Shown piece by piece: positions 26,683 through 35,217 of a stretch of 64,000 bases of DNA. A program made the position numbers and the translations under genes. The notes under the pieces were generated by a model. The model worked only from the letters and a program-made list of their open reading frames with translations. It had not been told where the DNA came from and made no database searches. How positions within the stretch are numbered: position 1 is the stretch's first letter; each line of letters begins with the position of its first letter. The stretch comes from an uncultured Clostridia bacterium (GTDB lineage: Bacteria > Bacillota > Clostridia > Lachnospirales > Lachnospiraceae), in contig CANDNA010000004.1 in assembly GCA_947385955.1 (NCBI GenBank), forward strand, positions 124,001-188,000, in the 5' to 3' direction.

Positions 26683-27918
26683 TCAGGACCGATAGTCCGC
26701 ATTGATTTTTACATATTCATAGCTCAGATCGCATCCCCAGGCACTGGCGCTTTCCTCTCCCATTTTCATATCTGCTATCACGGTCACTTCCGGCTCAGAC
26801 AACAGCTTTGTCGCTTCCTCTTCACTGTAATCCGCAGCCTGTCCGTCCCGATAAATCAGCATCTTCCCTGCCCGGCTCTCAAAATACAGCTCCATCTTCT
26901 CCGGGTCAAACAGCGCACCGGAATACCCCAGTGCACACAAAATCCTGCCCCAGTTGGCATCATGCCCGAAAACAGCCGCTTTGGTCAGGCTGGAGCAGAT
27001 CACCGATTTGGCCAGCATCCTGGCATCCTCTTTGCTGGCTGCATGCACTACCTTTGCTTCCAGCAATGCCGTGGCGCCTTCCCCGTCGCCTGCCATCATT
27101 TTAGCCAGCGTTTCATTGATCTCATGCAGTGCCCGGCAAAAGCACTCATACGCCTCTCCCGGTTCGGATATCAGAGGATTCCCCGCCTGCCCATTGGCCA
27201 GAAGCAGCAATGTGTCATTGGTGGAAGTATCCCCGTCCACAGAAACCATATTGAAAGTATCCTGAACATCCCGCCGCAGTGCATCCTGCAGCAGTTCCCT
27301 GGTAATACACACATCCGTAGTCACAAAGCCCAGCATGGTACACATATTCGGATGGATCATCCCCGAACCTTTGCACATACCGCCTATGGTCACAGTCTTT
27401 CCGCCAATCTGCACCCTGACAGCCGCCTGCTTGGATACGGTATCCGTAGTCATAATCGCACAGGCTGCATCATCTCCCGCCTGCTGTGTATCCGCTCTGG
27501 CTTCTGCCAGCTGCAAAACCCCGTCCGTAATCTTATCCATCGGAAGCTGCATGCCAATCACACCGGTGGAAGCCACCAACACACTGTCTGCCGGGATGTG
27601 CAGCGCGGCCGCGGCCGCATCCGCGGTTTCCCTGCAATAGCCATATCCCTTCTCACCTGTACAGGCATTGGCGATCCCGGCATTTACCACCACCGCATGC
27701 ACTGCCTGCCCGCTATCGATCGTCTCTTTATCCCATATCACCGGCGCCGCCTTTACCACATTGCTGGTAAATACCCCGGCTGCCGTACAGGGTGTCTGGC
27801 TGTATATGACCGCCATATCTTTTCTGTTCTGATATTTCACGCCGGCCGCCACTCCGGCTGCCATAAATCCCTTTGCCGCCGTCACGCCGCCCGGAATCTT
27901 TTCTGTTTTTCCTGTCAT
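26683..27918 (-). CDS. argJ: Bifunctional glutamate N-acetyltransferase / amino-acid acetyltransferase
   Basis: Recycles the acetyl group from N-acetylornithine to glutamate. The protein is 411 residues and self-cleaves before the catalytic threonine, T194, in NMCTMLGF; the usual residue before it is alanine, and here it is cysteine. The surrounding GGMCKGSGMIHPNM block is otherwise canonical. Processing yields alpha and beta chains. Whether it also uses acetyl-CoA (true bifunctionality) cannot be told from sequence. No argA-like gene is seen here. Confidence 0.94.
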   Translation of the reverse strand: MTGKTEKIPGGVTAAKGFMAAGVAAGVKYQNRKDMAVIYSQTPCTAAGVFTSNVVKAAPVIWDKETIDSGQAVHAVVVNAGIANACTGEKGYGYCRETADAAAAALHIPADSVLVASTGVIGMQLPMDKITDGVLQLAEARADTQQAGDDAACAIMTTDTVSKQAAVRVQIGGKTVTIGGMCKGSGMIHPNMCTMLGFVTTDVCITRELLQDALRRDVQDTFNMVSVDGDTSTNDTLLLLANGQAGNPLISEPGEAYECFCRALHEINETLAKMMAGDGEGATALLEAKVVHAASKEDARMLAKSVICSSLTKAAVFGHDANWGRILCALGYSGALFDPEKMELYFESRAGKMLIYRDGQAADYSEEEATKLLSEPEVTVIADMKMGEESASAWGCDLSYEYVKINADYRS

Positions 27919-27967
27919 ACTCCATTTCTCCCATCCAGCTTCAGAGTCTGCCCCTGCTGCCTGCTAT

Positions 27968-28411
27968 CTACTGATTAAATGCCACAATGTTTTCCCGGTT
28001 CAGCACAAAATCATAATAATTCAAATCCTCCCGCCGGGTCCATCCGATTTTCTTCCAGAACGCGTTCCCGATATCATTGGCCGTAAAGGCAATCAGGGAA
28101 ACCTTGCTGATTTTTTCCCGCTTCAGCGCCTCCATCGCAAATACCACCATAGCCGTACCGATCCCGCGTCTGCGGTATCCGGAAGAAACACAGACATGGT
28201 AAAGGCATCCTCTTCTGCCGTCATGCCCGCAGAGAATCGCTCCCACGATCTGTCCGTCCTCTTCCGCCACTACACTGCTGTGGGGATTTCTGGCAAGAAA
28301 TCTTGCCACTCCCTCCCTGGAATCATCCACACTGCGCATGGCAAACCCTTTCACGCTCATCCAAAGTGCATATACCTGATCATAGTCCTCTGTTTTCATT
28401 TCCCGTATCAT
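27968..28411 (-). CDS. GNAT-family N-acetyltransferase
   Basis: 147 residues with the GNAT fold: IREMKTEDYDQV start, VCVSSGYRRRGIGTAMV (acetyl-CoA loop R/Q-x-x-G-x-G/A) and NAFWKKIGWTRRED near the end. Its start overlaps the flippase gene stop by 4 bases. It lies just upstream of argJ, inside the arginine run, but nothing shows that it acetylates glutamate. It resembles the YpeA-like and RimI-like small acetyltransferases. Confidence 0.8.
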   Translation of the reverse strand: MIREMKTEDYDQVYALWMSVKGFAMRSVDDSREGVARFLARNPHSSVVAEEDGQIVGAILCGHDGRRGCLYHVCVSSGYRRRGIGTAMVVFAMEALKREKISKVSLIAFTANDIGNAFWKKIGWTRREDLNYYDFVLNRENIVAFNQ

Positions 28412-30393
28412 GGCTGTTTCCTCTGTTTTCTGACTGTCTCTTTGTTTTGCGGCTTTTTTCCGCCGTCCGGCCGCCCTGTGGCAGATACTTTCTTTTCCGG
28501 TGCGGCATCGGGCCTGGTCTTACGTTTTCCGGAAGTTTCCCCCATTTTTTTCCCTTTTACAGGCCGTTTTTCTCCTGCAGGCTTCTTTTTTCCCGATGTT
28601 TTCCCGGCTCCCACAGTGCTTTTTCCCTCCGGCCGTTTCCTGCCTCTGCTTTCCACCGGCTGTTTTTCCTTTCCCGGGCTTCCTGCCCCTGCTCTGGCTC
28701 CGGGCTTTTTTCCGGTTCCGCCCGTTTTCTTCTGCCCTTTCTCCGGCTTTGTATACTCCGGATCCCGCAGCAGATAGCATTTCCGTCCAATGGCCACCAG
28801 GAGGCGCCCTTTCGGCAGACGGCGCAGATCCGCCTCATTCACACCGCCAAGCGCCATCAGCACCGCCGCATATACAATAACGGCCACCAGCATGGCAGGT
28901 ATCAGCGCCGCCACATTGACAGGCACAAGCCGGTATACTCCCTCATATACAAACCAGGCGCAGATCCCCATCAGCACCGCCGCACAAAAGGGCTTCAAAA
29001 AGGTCTTTAAAAGCTCCTGCCTGTAATTGAGCGCCCGTCTGGCAGCAATCTGATTGAAAAGGCACATCAGAAAAGAATACACCACCATCGCAATGGAAAG
29101 CGCATACAGTCCCACATCCGTATACAGCAAAAGCGCCACCAGGGCCACTGTCTGTATGACCAGCGCCGTTGCCGCATTGATCACCGGCAGATTCACTCTG
29201 CCCACAGCCTGCAGTACCCCGTTGGTAATTGTGGACAGACTGTAAAAAATCACCGTAATACTGATGGATGCCAGCAGCAGCGCCGCCTGATCCAGAGAAG
29301 CCTTCTGCGGAAACAAAAGCTCCGTGATGGGCCTTGCCAGCACTGCCAGCCCCACTGCAGAGGGCACGGCAATCAGCATAGTGGTATGGACTGCCTCCGA
29401 AATCTTTTCCCGCACCTGACGCTTATCTCCCAGGGCAAAGGAAGAGGCCACAGCCGGAATCACAGCCGCCGACATCGCCGAAGCCAGTGCAATGGGCACA
29501 TTGGAAATCACCACTGCCTTTCCGGCAAAAATACCGTACATGGTGGCAATCTCCGATTCTGCCATCCCTTTGATTTCCGACAGCACATTGGTGTAAATCG
29601 TCTGATTCAGCGAAGTACTGAAATTATAAATAAACGTACTGAGGATAATGGGTGTTACCATACTGATGATCACACCGAAAATCTTTCCGTAAGAATCCTC
29701 TTCGTGTTCTGTATCCTTTTTGATTCTGCGGCTGATCATTCCCCGGTTAAGCAAATATACACCGCACATAAACAACAATGCAATCAGTACGCCGGCCCCC
29801 GTTCCCAGCGCACTTCCCGCCGCGCCGTACACAGCCCGGGTCGTATCGGATTCCCGCTCTGCCAGCGCCACAAAACCATAGGCGGCGCCAATACTGACTG
29901 CCGCATTTAAAATCTGTTCCAGAATCTGGGACACCGAGGTCTGCATCATCGTCCCATGAGCCTGAAAATATCCCCGGAGCACTCCCAGCAGCCCGGACAG
30001 AAAAATAGTCGGGGCAAAAACCCGAAGTACCGCCGCCGAATTTTCCTTCACCAGAAATCCTGCGCAGAAAAAAGTAAACAGACTGGCAATCCCTCCGATT
30101 ACCAGCACATAAAGAAGCGCACACTGAAACACCCTGTAGGCATTTTTATATTCCTTCAGCGCCAGTTTTCCGGCAATCACCTTGGAAATCGCAGAAGGGA
30201 TACTATAAGAAGATACCAACAGGATAATCGTATAAAAATTATAAGCGGCGCTGTAATATCCGTTTCCCTCGTCGCCGATGATACTGGTCAGAGGGCTCCG
30301 GTACAGGATACCGATGATCCTGCACAGAATCCCTGCTGCCGCAAGAATACCGGCCTGTAAGATAAAAGCGTCTTTTTTCTTTTTTGTAGCCAT
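28408..30393 (-). CDS. MATE-fold polysaccharide/lipid II flippase (SpoVB/MurJ-like) with a long basic C-terminal tail
   Basis: 661 residues: about 540 form 14 transmembrane helices of the MOP exporter superfamily, beginning AGILAAAGILCRIIGILYR, the typical SpoVB/YtgP opening. Such proteins flip lipid-linked wall precursors. The last ~118 residues (544-661) are a low-complexity Lys/Arg/Gly/Pro tail, which is not usual for the family. The protein lies between argC and argJ on the same strand and overlaps the following GNAT gene by 4 bases, so it is probably co-transcribed with arginine genes. Confidence 0.85.
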   Translation of the reverse strand: MATKKKKDAFILQAGILAAAGILCRIIGILYRSPLTSIIGDEGNGYYSAAYNFYTIILLVSSYSIPSAISKVIAGKLALKEYKNAYRVFQCALLYVLVIGGIASLFTFFCAGFLVKENSAAVLRVFAPTIFLSGLLGVLRGYFQAHGTMMQTSVSQILEQILNAAVSIGAAYGFVALAERESDTTRAVYGAAGSALGTGAGVLIALLFMCGVYLLNRGMISRRIKKDTEHEEDSYGKIFGVIISMVTPIILSTFIYNFSTSLNQTIYTNVLSEIKGMAESEIATMYGIFAGKAVVISNVPIALASAMSAAVIPAVASSFALGDKRQVREKISEAVHTTMLIAVPSAVGLAVLARPITELLFPQKASLDQAALLLASISITVIFYSLSTITNGVLQAVGRVNLPVINAATALVIQTVALVALLLYTDVGLYALSIAMVVYSFLMCLFNQIAARRALNYRQELLKTFLKPFCAAVLMGICAWFVYEGVYRLVPVNVAALIPAMLVAVIVYAAVLMALGGVNEADLRRLPKGRLLVAIGRKCYLLRDPEYTKPEKGQKKTGGTGKKPGARAGAGSPGKEKQPVESRGRKRPEGKSTVGAGKTSGKKKPAGEKRPVKGKKMGETSGKRKTRPDAAPEKKVSATGRPDGGKKPQNKETVRKQRKQP

Positions 30394-30448
30394 ATGCCAA
30401 TCCTATCTGTTCTGCCCGGGCCGTCTTATCTTTGGCGGCCATACAGTA

Positions 30449-31504
30449 TTACGGGAATACCGGAACCAGAGAAAGCCCTTCCGTTTCCGGAAGTCCAAAC
30501 ATCAGGTTCATATTCTGCACCGCCTGACCGGCCGCCCCTTTCACCAGATTGTCCAGTGCACCCATCATAATCACACGGCCGCTCCGCTGTTCCACAGCAA
30601 AATTCAAATCCACATAATTGCTGCCTTCCACCCATCTGGTCTCCGGGCATACCCCTTCCGGAAGCACTCTGATAAAAGTTTCCTTCTGATAACATGCCAG
30701 GTAAGCAGCCCGGAGCTCCCTGGCTGTGGGCAGGCTGCCGTCCGCCTTCCTTTGCAGCGCAGCATATGCCGTCACCAGAATCCCCCGGTTCATAGGCACC
30801 AGATGAGGAGTAAAGGTAACGGTGATTTTTCGGCCTGCCGCATATCCCAGTTGTTCCTCAATCTCCGGCGTATGCCTGTGGGTAGTCACTCCGTATGCCT
30901 TGATGTTTTCATTGACCTCGCAGAACAGATTGGCCGTTTTGGCGCCTCTGCCCGCTCCGGAAGTCCCGCTTTTGGCATCCACGATCAGTGTATCCGGATC
31001 AATCAGGCCGGCCCGGACAAGCGGATACGCCGTCAGGATCGAACAGGTGGTATAACACCCCGGATTGGCTACCAGCCTGGCAGCCCGGATCTTATCCCGG
31101 TTGATCTCACACAGTCCGTAAACAGCCTCATCAAGATACCGGGGCGAAGCATGGGTAATGCCGTACCAGACTTCATAAACCGATACATCCTTCATCCGGT
31201 AGTCAGCGCTCAGATCCACGATTCTGGCCTTTTCCAGGATGGCGTCATTTAAGACCGAAGCCAGATATCCCTGAGGCGTGGCCGTAAAGATAACATCCGC
31301 CCGCTCTGCCAGTTCTTCCATATTATCATCCAGACAGGCAGCCTCCACGATTTCAAACATGTTCCTGTAAATATCCGCATAGTTCTTTTCTATGTAACTT
31401 CTGGAACCGTACCAGACAATTTCCACTTCTTTGTGGGCGCTCAGAAGCCGTACCAATTCTGCTCCTGCATACCCGGTTGCACCGATAATTCCCGCTTTGA
31501 TCAT
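30449..31504 (-). CDS. argC: N-acetyl-gamma-glutamyl-phosphate reductase
   Basis: NADPH-dependent reductase of arginine synthesis, 351 residues. The N-terminus has the nucleotide-binding GATGYAGAELVRLL; the active-site cysteine is in NPGCYTTC. The start at 31504 follows AAAGGGA; longer in-frame starts lie within the promoter region and are not credible. It is the first gene of the minus-strand arginine run. A consensus promoter and an ArgR-type box lie upstream, shared with the divergent argG. Confidence 0.94.
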   Translation of the reverse strand: MIKAGIIGATGYAGAELVRLLSAHKEVEIVWYGSRSYIEKNYADIYRNMFEIVEAACLDDNMEELAERADVIFTATPQGYLASVLNDAILEKARIVDLSADYRMKDVSVYEVWYGITHASPRYLDEAVYGLCEINRDKIRAARLVANPGCYTTCSILTAYPLVRAGLIDPDTLIVDAKSGTSGAGRGAKTANLFCEVNENIKAYGVTTHRHTPEIEEQLGYAAGRKITVTFTPHLVPMNRGILVTAYAALQRKADGSLPTARELRAAYLACYQKETFIRVLPEGVCPETRWVEGSNYVDLNFAVEQRSGRVIMMGALDNLVKGAAGQAVQNMNLMFGLPETEGLSLVPVFP

Positions 31505-31549
31505 AGCAGTCCCTTTCTTTACATCTTTCCCAAATTTATCTACTTTAAT

Positions 31550-31578
31550 AATATAAACCAATAACCCTCCCCTGTCAA
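31550..31578 (-). promoter_or_regulatory. Sigma-A promoter for argC
   Basis: On the minus strand, TTGACA (31573-31578), a 17-base spacer and TATATT (31550-31555). It lies 46 bases before the argC start, immediately next to the ARG box. Confidence 0.8.
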
Positions 31579-31580
31579 TG

Positions 31581-31594
31581 TGCATAATTATACA
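31581..31594. promoter_or_regulatory. ARG box (ArgR/AhrC operator)
   Basis: TGCATAATTATACA is a perfect match to the palindromic ArgR consensus TGNATWWWWATNCA. It lies upstream of the argC -35 box, in the argC-argG divergent region. A second, weaker half-match (TGAATAATTA) lies about 50 bases further toward argG. The regulator gene itself is not in the window. Confidence 0.75.
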
Positions 31595-31677
31595 TATATT
31601 CCGTATATTATTCAATTAACTTTGGGAATAATTGAATAATTACTTAATATTATATAAAAATTTGCATATTTTTCTCC

Positions 31678-31706
31678 TTGCATTCTACAGCCGGATGTTG
31701 TATATT
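31678..31706 (+). promoter_or_regulatory. Sigma-A promoter for argG
   Basis: TTGCAT (31678-31683), a 17-base spacer and TATATT (31701-31706), reading toward argG. The predicted transcript start is near 31713, leaving a leader of about 70 bases. Confidence 0.75.
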
Positions 31707-31718
31707 AGGTGCATGGCA

Positions 31719-31742
31719 AATATGCGGCTGTTTCCGCATATT
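31719..31742 (+). promoter_or_regulatory. Hairpin in the argG leader
   Basis: A 9-bp perfect stem (AATATGCGG / CCGCATATT) with a 6-base loop at the very 5' end of the predicted argG transcript. It may stabilise the message or serve as an additional operator. No T run follows. Confidence 0.5.
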
Positions 31743-31784
31743 CATACAATCAGAAAATACAGGATTCGAGGAGGCATTTACATT

Positions 31785-33005
31785 ATGAAAGAAAAAGTCG
31801 TTCTGGCATATTCCGGCGGTCTGGACACCACCGCCATCATCCCCTGGTTAAAAGAAAACTTTGACTATGAAGTGATCTGTGTCTGTGTTGACTGCGGACA
31901 GGGAGAGGAACTGGATGGTCTGGAAGAACGGGCCAAATTCTGCGGCGCCGAAAAATTATATATTGAGGACGTGGTGGATGAGTTCTGTGATGAGTACATT
32001 ATGCCCTGTGTACAGGGACATGCCGTTTACGAGAACAAATATCTGCTGGGGACTTCTATGGCAAGGCCCGTCATCGCAAAACGTCTGGTGGAAATCGCAA
32101 GAAAAGAAGGGGCGGCCGCCATCTGTCACGGCGCAACCGGAAAGGGCAATGACCAGATCCGCTTCGAACTGGGCATCAAGGCACTGGCCCCCGACCTGAA
32201 AATCATTGCCGCATGGAGAAATGAAAAGTGGACCCTGGACTCCCGGGAAAGTGAAATCGAATACTGCAAAGCGCATGGCATTGATCTGCCCTTCTCTGCC
32301 GATTCCAGCTACAGCCGCGACCGCAATCTGTGGCACATAAGCCATGAGGGCCTGGAACTGGAAGATCCGGCCAGCGAACCTGACTATAACCACCTGCTGG
32401 TGCTGGGTACCACACCCGAAAAAGCCCCCGAAGAAGGGGAATATGTCACCATGACATTTGAAAAGGGCATCCCCACCTCTGTCAACGGCAAACAAATGAA
32501 AGTAAGCGATATTATCCGCACCCTCAATACCCTGGGTGGAAAGCATGGCATCGGTATTGTGGACATCGTGGAAAACCGTGTGGTGGGCATGAAATCCAGA
32601 GGCGTTTATGAAACCCCCGGAGGAACCATCCTCTATGAAGCACATCAGCAGTTGGAAGAGCTGATCCTGGACCGGGATACGTATCGTGAAAAAGAAGAAA
32701 TGGGCAACAAACTGGCACAGCTTGTTTATGAGGGGAAATGGTTCACTCCTCTGCGGGAGGCCATCCAGGCATTCATCGAATCCACGCAGAGTTATGTGAC
32801 CGGAGAAGTGAAATTTAAATTATACAAAGGCAACATCATCAAGGCAGGCACCACCTCCCCCTACTCTCTGTACAATGAAAGCATCGCTTCCTTTACAACG
32901 GGAGATCTGTATGACCACCATGACGCAGAAGGCTTTATTAACCTCTTTGGCCTGTCCTGCAAGGTACGTGCCATGAAGATGCAGGAAGCAGAAAAAAAAG
33001 GATAA
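31785..33005 (+). CDS. argG: Argininosuccinate synthase
   Basis: Joins citrulline and aspartate with ATP. The 406-residue length is standard. The N-terminal P-loop-like motif AYSGGLDTT (PP-loop) is at residues 8-16, with [13 protein letters not shown] and the [13 protein letters not shown] block later. The start follows GAGGAGG by 7-8 bases. It is transcribed divergently from argC. No argH is next to it; the next gene is a small membrane protein. Confidence 0.95.
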   Translation: MKEKVVLAYSGGLDTTAIIPWLKENFDYEVICVCVDCGQGEELDGLEERAKFCGAEKLYIEDVVDEFCDEYIMPCVQGHAVYENKYLLGTSMARPVIAKRLVEIARKEGAAAICHGATGKGNDQIRFELGIKALAPDLKIIAAWRNEKWTLDSRESEIEYCKAHGIDLPFSADSSYSRDRNLWHISHEGLELEDPASEPDYNHLLVLGTTPEKAPEEGEYVTMTFEKGIPTSVNGKQMKVSDIIRTLNTLGGKHGIGIVDIVENRVVGMKSRGVYETPGGTILYEAHQQLEELILDRDTYREKEEMGNKLAQLVYEGKWFTPLREAIQAFIESTQSYVTGEVKFKLYKGNIIKAGTTSPYSLYNESIASFTTGDLYDHHDAEGFINLFGLSCKVRAMKMQEAEKKG

Positions 33006-33012
33006 GAAACAA

Positions 33013-33306
33013 ATGGATGTGATTTTAACAATTGTCGCTTATTTTGCTGCACTGAACATTCTGGGCCTGGCACTGATGGGAATTGACAAATGGAAAGCAC
33101 GCAAAGGGGCCTTCCGGATTCCCGAAGCCACCCTGTTTATCATAGCCATCATCGGCGGGAGCGTGGGCTCTATTCTGGGTATGTATCTCTTCCGCCATAA
33201 AACAAGGCACTGGTATTTCGTCTATGGGATGCCGGCAATCCTGCTGCTGCAGCTTTTAAGTGTCTATCTGCTGACCCATTCTTCCATTACCTTCCAGATC
33301 ATGTGA
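33013..33306 (+). CDS. DUF1294 membrane protein
   Basis: 97 residues with three hydrophobic helices. The motif GIDKWKARKGAFRIPE and the later FRHKTRHWYF are the hallmarks of DUF1294, a small membrane family with no known function. It begins 7 bases after argG and shares its terminator, so it is co-transcribed with it. Confidence 0.8.
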   Translation: MDVILTIVAYFAALNILGLALMGIDKWKARKGAFRIPEATLFIIAIIGGSVGSILGMYLFRHKTRHWYFVYGMPAILLLQLLSVYLLTHSSITFQIM

Positions 33307-33310
33307 TTTT

Positions 33311-33357
33311 AAAAAGGATCACAGAGACATTCCCCAAACCGTCCTGTGATCCTTTTT
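33311..33357. terminator. Bidirectional terminator between argG-DUF1294 and degV
   Basis: A 14-bp stem (AAAAAGGATCACAG / CTGTGATCCTTTTT) with a 19-base loop. It has T runs on both strands and lies between two convergent genes. Confidence 0.9.
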
Positions 33358-33370
33358 GATTTCCTTTCTG

Positions 33371-34207
33371 TTATGCCGTAACAATCACACCGCCGTCATT
33401 GGCATACATACTGCTCACACCCGCCGTTTCCAGAATCAAAATCTCTCCGGCGCCAGCCCTGGATGCAAGCATTTCCTTTACATACTGTGCCCGTTCCGGG
33501 CAGTTGCAATGGGTAATGAGAATGCGTTTCTGCCCCAGATCCTTAACCTCTTTCTGCATAAATTCAATCATTTTCGTCAGTGCTTTTTTGATTCCGATCG
33601 CCTGGCTTTTCTGTATGATGACTCCCTCTGTCGCCGACATCACCGGCTTGATGTTCAGGGTCTGGGCCACTACGGACTTTACCGCTGACAACCGCCCGTT
33701 TTTACGCAGCGTTTCCAGATTGTCCAGTACAAAGTAAGTAAGCATCTCGTCCCGGTAACGGATCAGGCGCTTCTCTATTTCCGCAAAAGCCATCCCCTCT
33801 TCTTCCAGCTCCATAGCCAGCAGGGCAATCTGTGTCTGTCCGCAGCTTGCGGAGTGGGAATCTATGACGCAGATATCCTTTTTCCCGTACTGCTCCAGAT
33901 ACAACTGACGGCCCAACTGTGCACTGTTATAGCTGCCGCTTAAATGAGAAGAAAGTGTAATGATATACACATGCTCCGCCTCTGTGTTACAGGCTTCCAT
34001 ATAACGCTCCGGTGAAGGACAGGACGATTTGGGGCATTCCGGACACTGTGCCACCCTTTTCAAAAATTCCCGCTGGTCAAATGTCTCATCATCCAGTATA
34101 TGCCAGTCTCCCACATCCAGTCCCAGAGGAACCCGTTCGAATCTCTCATCCTGCAAAAGCTCCTCCGGAAGCTCTCCGCAACTGTCCAATACAATCTTAT
34201 AACTCAT
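33371..34207 (-). CDS. DegV family protein (fatty-acid-binding, FakB-like)
   Basis: 278 residues. DegV/FakB proteins bind a single fatty acid and present it to the kinase FakA. Visible motifs are the N-terminal KIVLDSCGELP, SSHLSGSYNSAQLG (contacts the fatty-acid carboxylate), VIDSHSASCGQ and LKRNGRLS-like LRKNGRLSAVKS. It is monocistronic with a terminator downstream. fakA is not in the window, so the role is taken from the family. Confidence 0.9.
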   Translation of the reverse strand: MSYKIVLDSCGELPEELLQDERFERVPLGLDVGDWHILDDETFDQREFLKRVAQCPECPKSSCPSPERYMEACNTEAEHVYIITLSSHLSGSYNSAQLGRQLYLEQYGKKDICVIDSHSASCGQTQIALLAMELEEEGMAFAEIEKRLIRYRDEMLTYFVLDNLETLRKNGRLSAVKSVVAQTLNIKPVMSATEGVIIQKSQAIGIKKALTKMIEFMQKEVKDLGQKRILITHCNCPERAQYVKEMLASRAGAGEILILETAGVSSMYANDGGVIVTA

Positions 34208-34269
34208 CTTCCGCCTCCGCCTGCCCTGACAGACCGCTTTTCAGGCCCTTTCAGTGCATATTCCAAACA

Positions 34270-34363
34270 GAACACCTATGTATGTTCTGCCGACTACATT
34301 TTATTTTAAGCAGCGCTGTTTTCTTTTATTCCGCTGCCCGTCATGTAGTTTTCATTACTACAT
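34270..34363. promoter_or_regulatory. Inverted repeats upstream of degV
   Basis: AGAACA and TGTTCT form a 6-bp inverted repeat across 34270-34289. ATGTAGT (34343-34349) and ACTACAT (34357-34363) form another with a 7-base spacer, and a third copy of ACTACAT is at 34293-34299. This is the content of the ~300-base gap between degV and the next gene, besides the promoter at 34449. The repeats may be operators for degV; no regulator is recognised. Confidence 0.35.
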
Positions 34364-34448
34364 TATCTTATCATGGCCTGCCGCCTCTGTAAAGCAGATT
34401 TCCCCTTTTCTGCAGGAATCATTTACCGTCCGCTCTCCTGTCCTATTC

Positions 34449-34477
34449 TTGACATCCCCTGCTTTCTATAGTAGAAT
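34449..34477 (+). promoter_or_regulatory. Sigma-A promoter for the DUF5721-like gene
   Basis: TTGACA (34449-34454), a 17-base spacer and TAGAAT (34472-34477), 30 bases before the start codon. It drives the plus-strand gene. Confidence 0.8.
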
Positions 34478-34507
34478 ACAAGCGCCATTAGCAGAAAGGA
34501 ACCGGAA

Positions 34508-35011
34508 ATGACCGCATACACCATTACTGAACGCAAACATTTTATGAGCCGACTTCTGGCAACAGACTGTTTTGACAGTTTCCTGCTGCGGGAAGCCGTC
34601 ATCACAACCTACAACACATTTACCATAAACGGCCGGCTGGAACCTGACTTTTTTACCGCTGAAGAATGGGAGGATGCTTCCATCCGTCCCTATGAACTGT
34701 CCTGCTGGTCAGACATACGTCCTGTCTGCTTTTCTCTGATCAAAGGGAAGAAAACACCGGTATCCATGAAATTTGTGCTGCATCTGAAGCCGGAACAGGC
34801 GAAGCGGTTGATTGCCAGAAGCGAAGGCAGTATCCCGGAACACTACATACAGGCATTTGTGGTAACCATACGCTATGACGAAGGCAGGATGACCTGCACC
34901 ACCGGTATCTCTTTTCTGGATTTTTTACCGGACAAAACCCCGGAGCATCTGTGGGATGAGGCATTTGGCAGGTTTCTGATACAGAAACAGATTGCTTTTG
35001 ACAGGGACTGA
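34508..35011 (+). CDS. DUF5721-like protein
   Basis: 167 residues, no signal or membrane segment. The pattern of an N-terminal FMSRLLATDCFDSFLLREA, a central FSLIKGKKTPVSMKFVL and the late MTCTTGISF matches, from memory, the uncharacterised DUF5721 family of Lachnospiraceae. No function is known. It has a consensus promoter, a GGAACCGG site and is monocistronic. Confidence 0.7.
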   Translation: MTAYTITERKHFMSRLLATDCFDSFLLREAVITTYNTFTINGRLEPDFFTAEEWEDASIRPYELSCWSDIRPVCFSLIKGKKTPVSMKFVLHLKPEQAKRLIARSEGSIPEHYIQAFVVTIRYDEGRMTCTTGISFLDFLPDKTPEHLWDEAFGRFLIQKQIAFDRD

Positions 35012-35020
35012 ATACCGCGC

Positions 35021-35128
35021 GGCGCGTGCTGCAAAGCAGCAAACTTCCTTACGCGCCCCTGTACAATCGAGTAAGGAAGAGCTATCTTCCTCTACTCGTG
35101 CGCCGGGCACCCGTCAGCTTCTGCTGAC
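35021..35128. repeat. Cluster of hairpins between the DUF5721-like gene and fba
   Basis: At least three hairpins in ~110 bases. The first has outer arms GGCGCGT (35021-35027) and ACGCGCC (35051-35057) around an inner GCTGC/GCAGC. The second pairs GAGTAAGGAAGA (35069-35080) with 35085-35097, with one bulge. The third pairs GTCAGC with GCTGAC (35113-35128). This is more structure than a terminator needs and looks like a small intergenic repeat or RNA element. Confidence 0.55.
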
Positions 35129-35156
35129 AATCTTCCTCTGGGTTGCCTGTGCGCAT

Positions 35157-35188
35157 AAAAACGGGCTGTATCCTCCGGGATACAGCCC
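35157..35188 (-). terminator. Terminator after fba
   Basis: An 11-bp perfect stem GGGCTGTATCC / GGATACAGCCC with a 4-base loop. On the minus strand it is followed by GTTTTTATG. It lies 29 bases after the fba stop codon. Confidence 0.85.
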
Positions 35189-35217
35189 TCATTATCTTAT
35201 GTGATCCGGTTCCGTTG

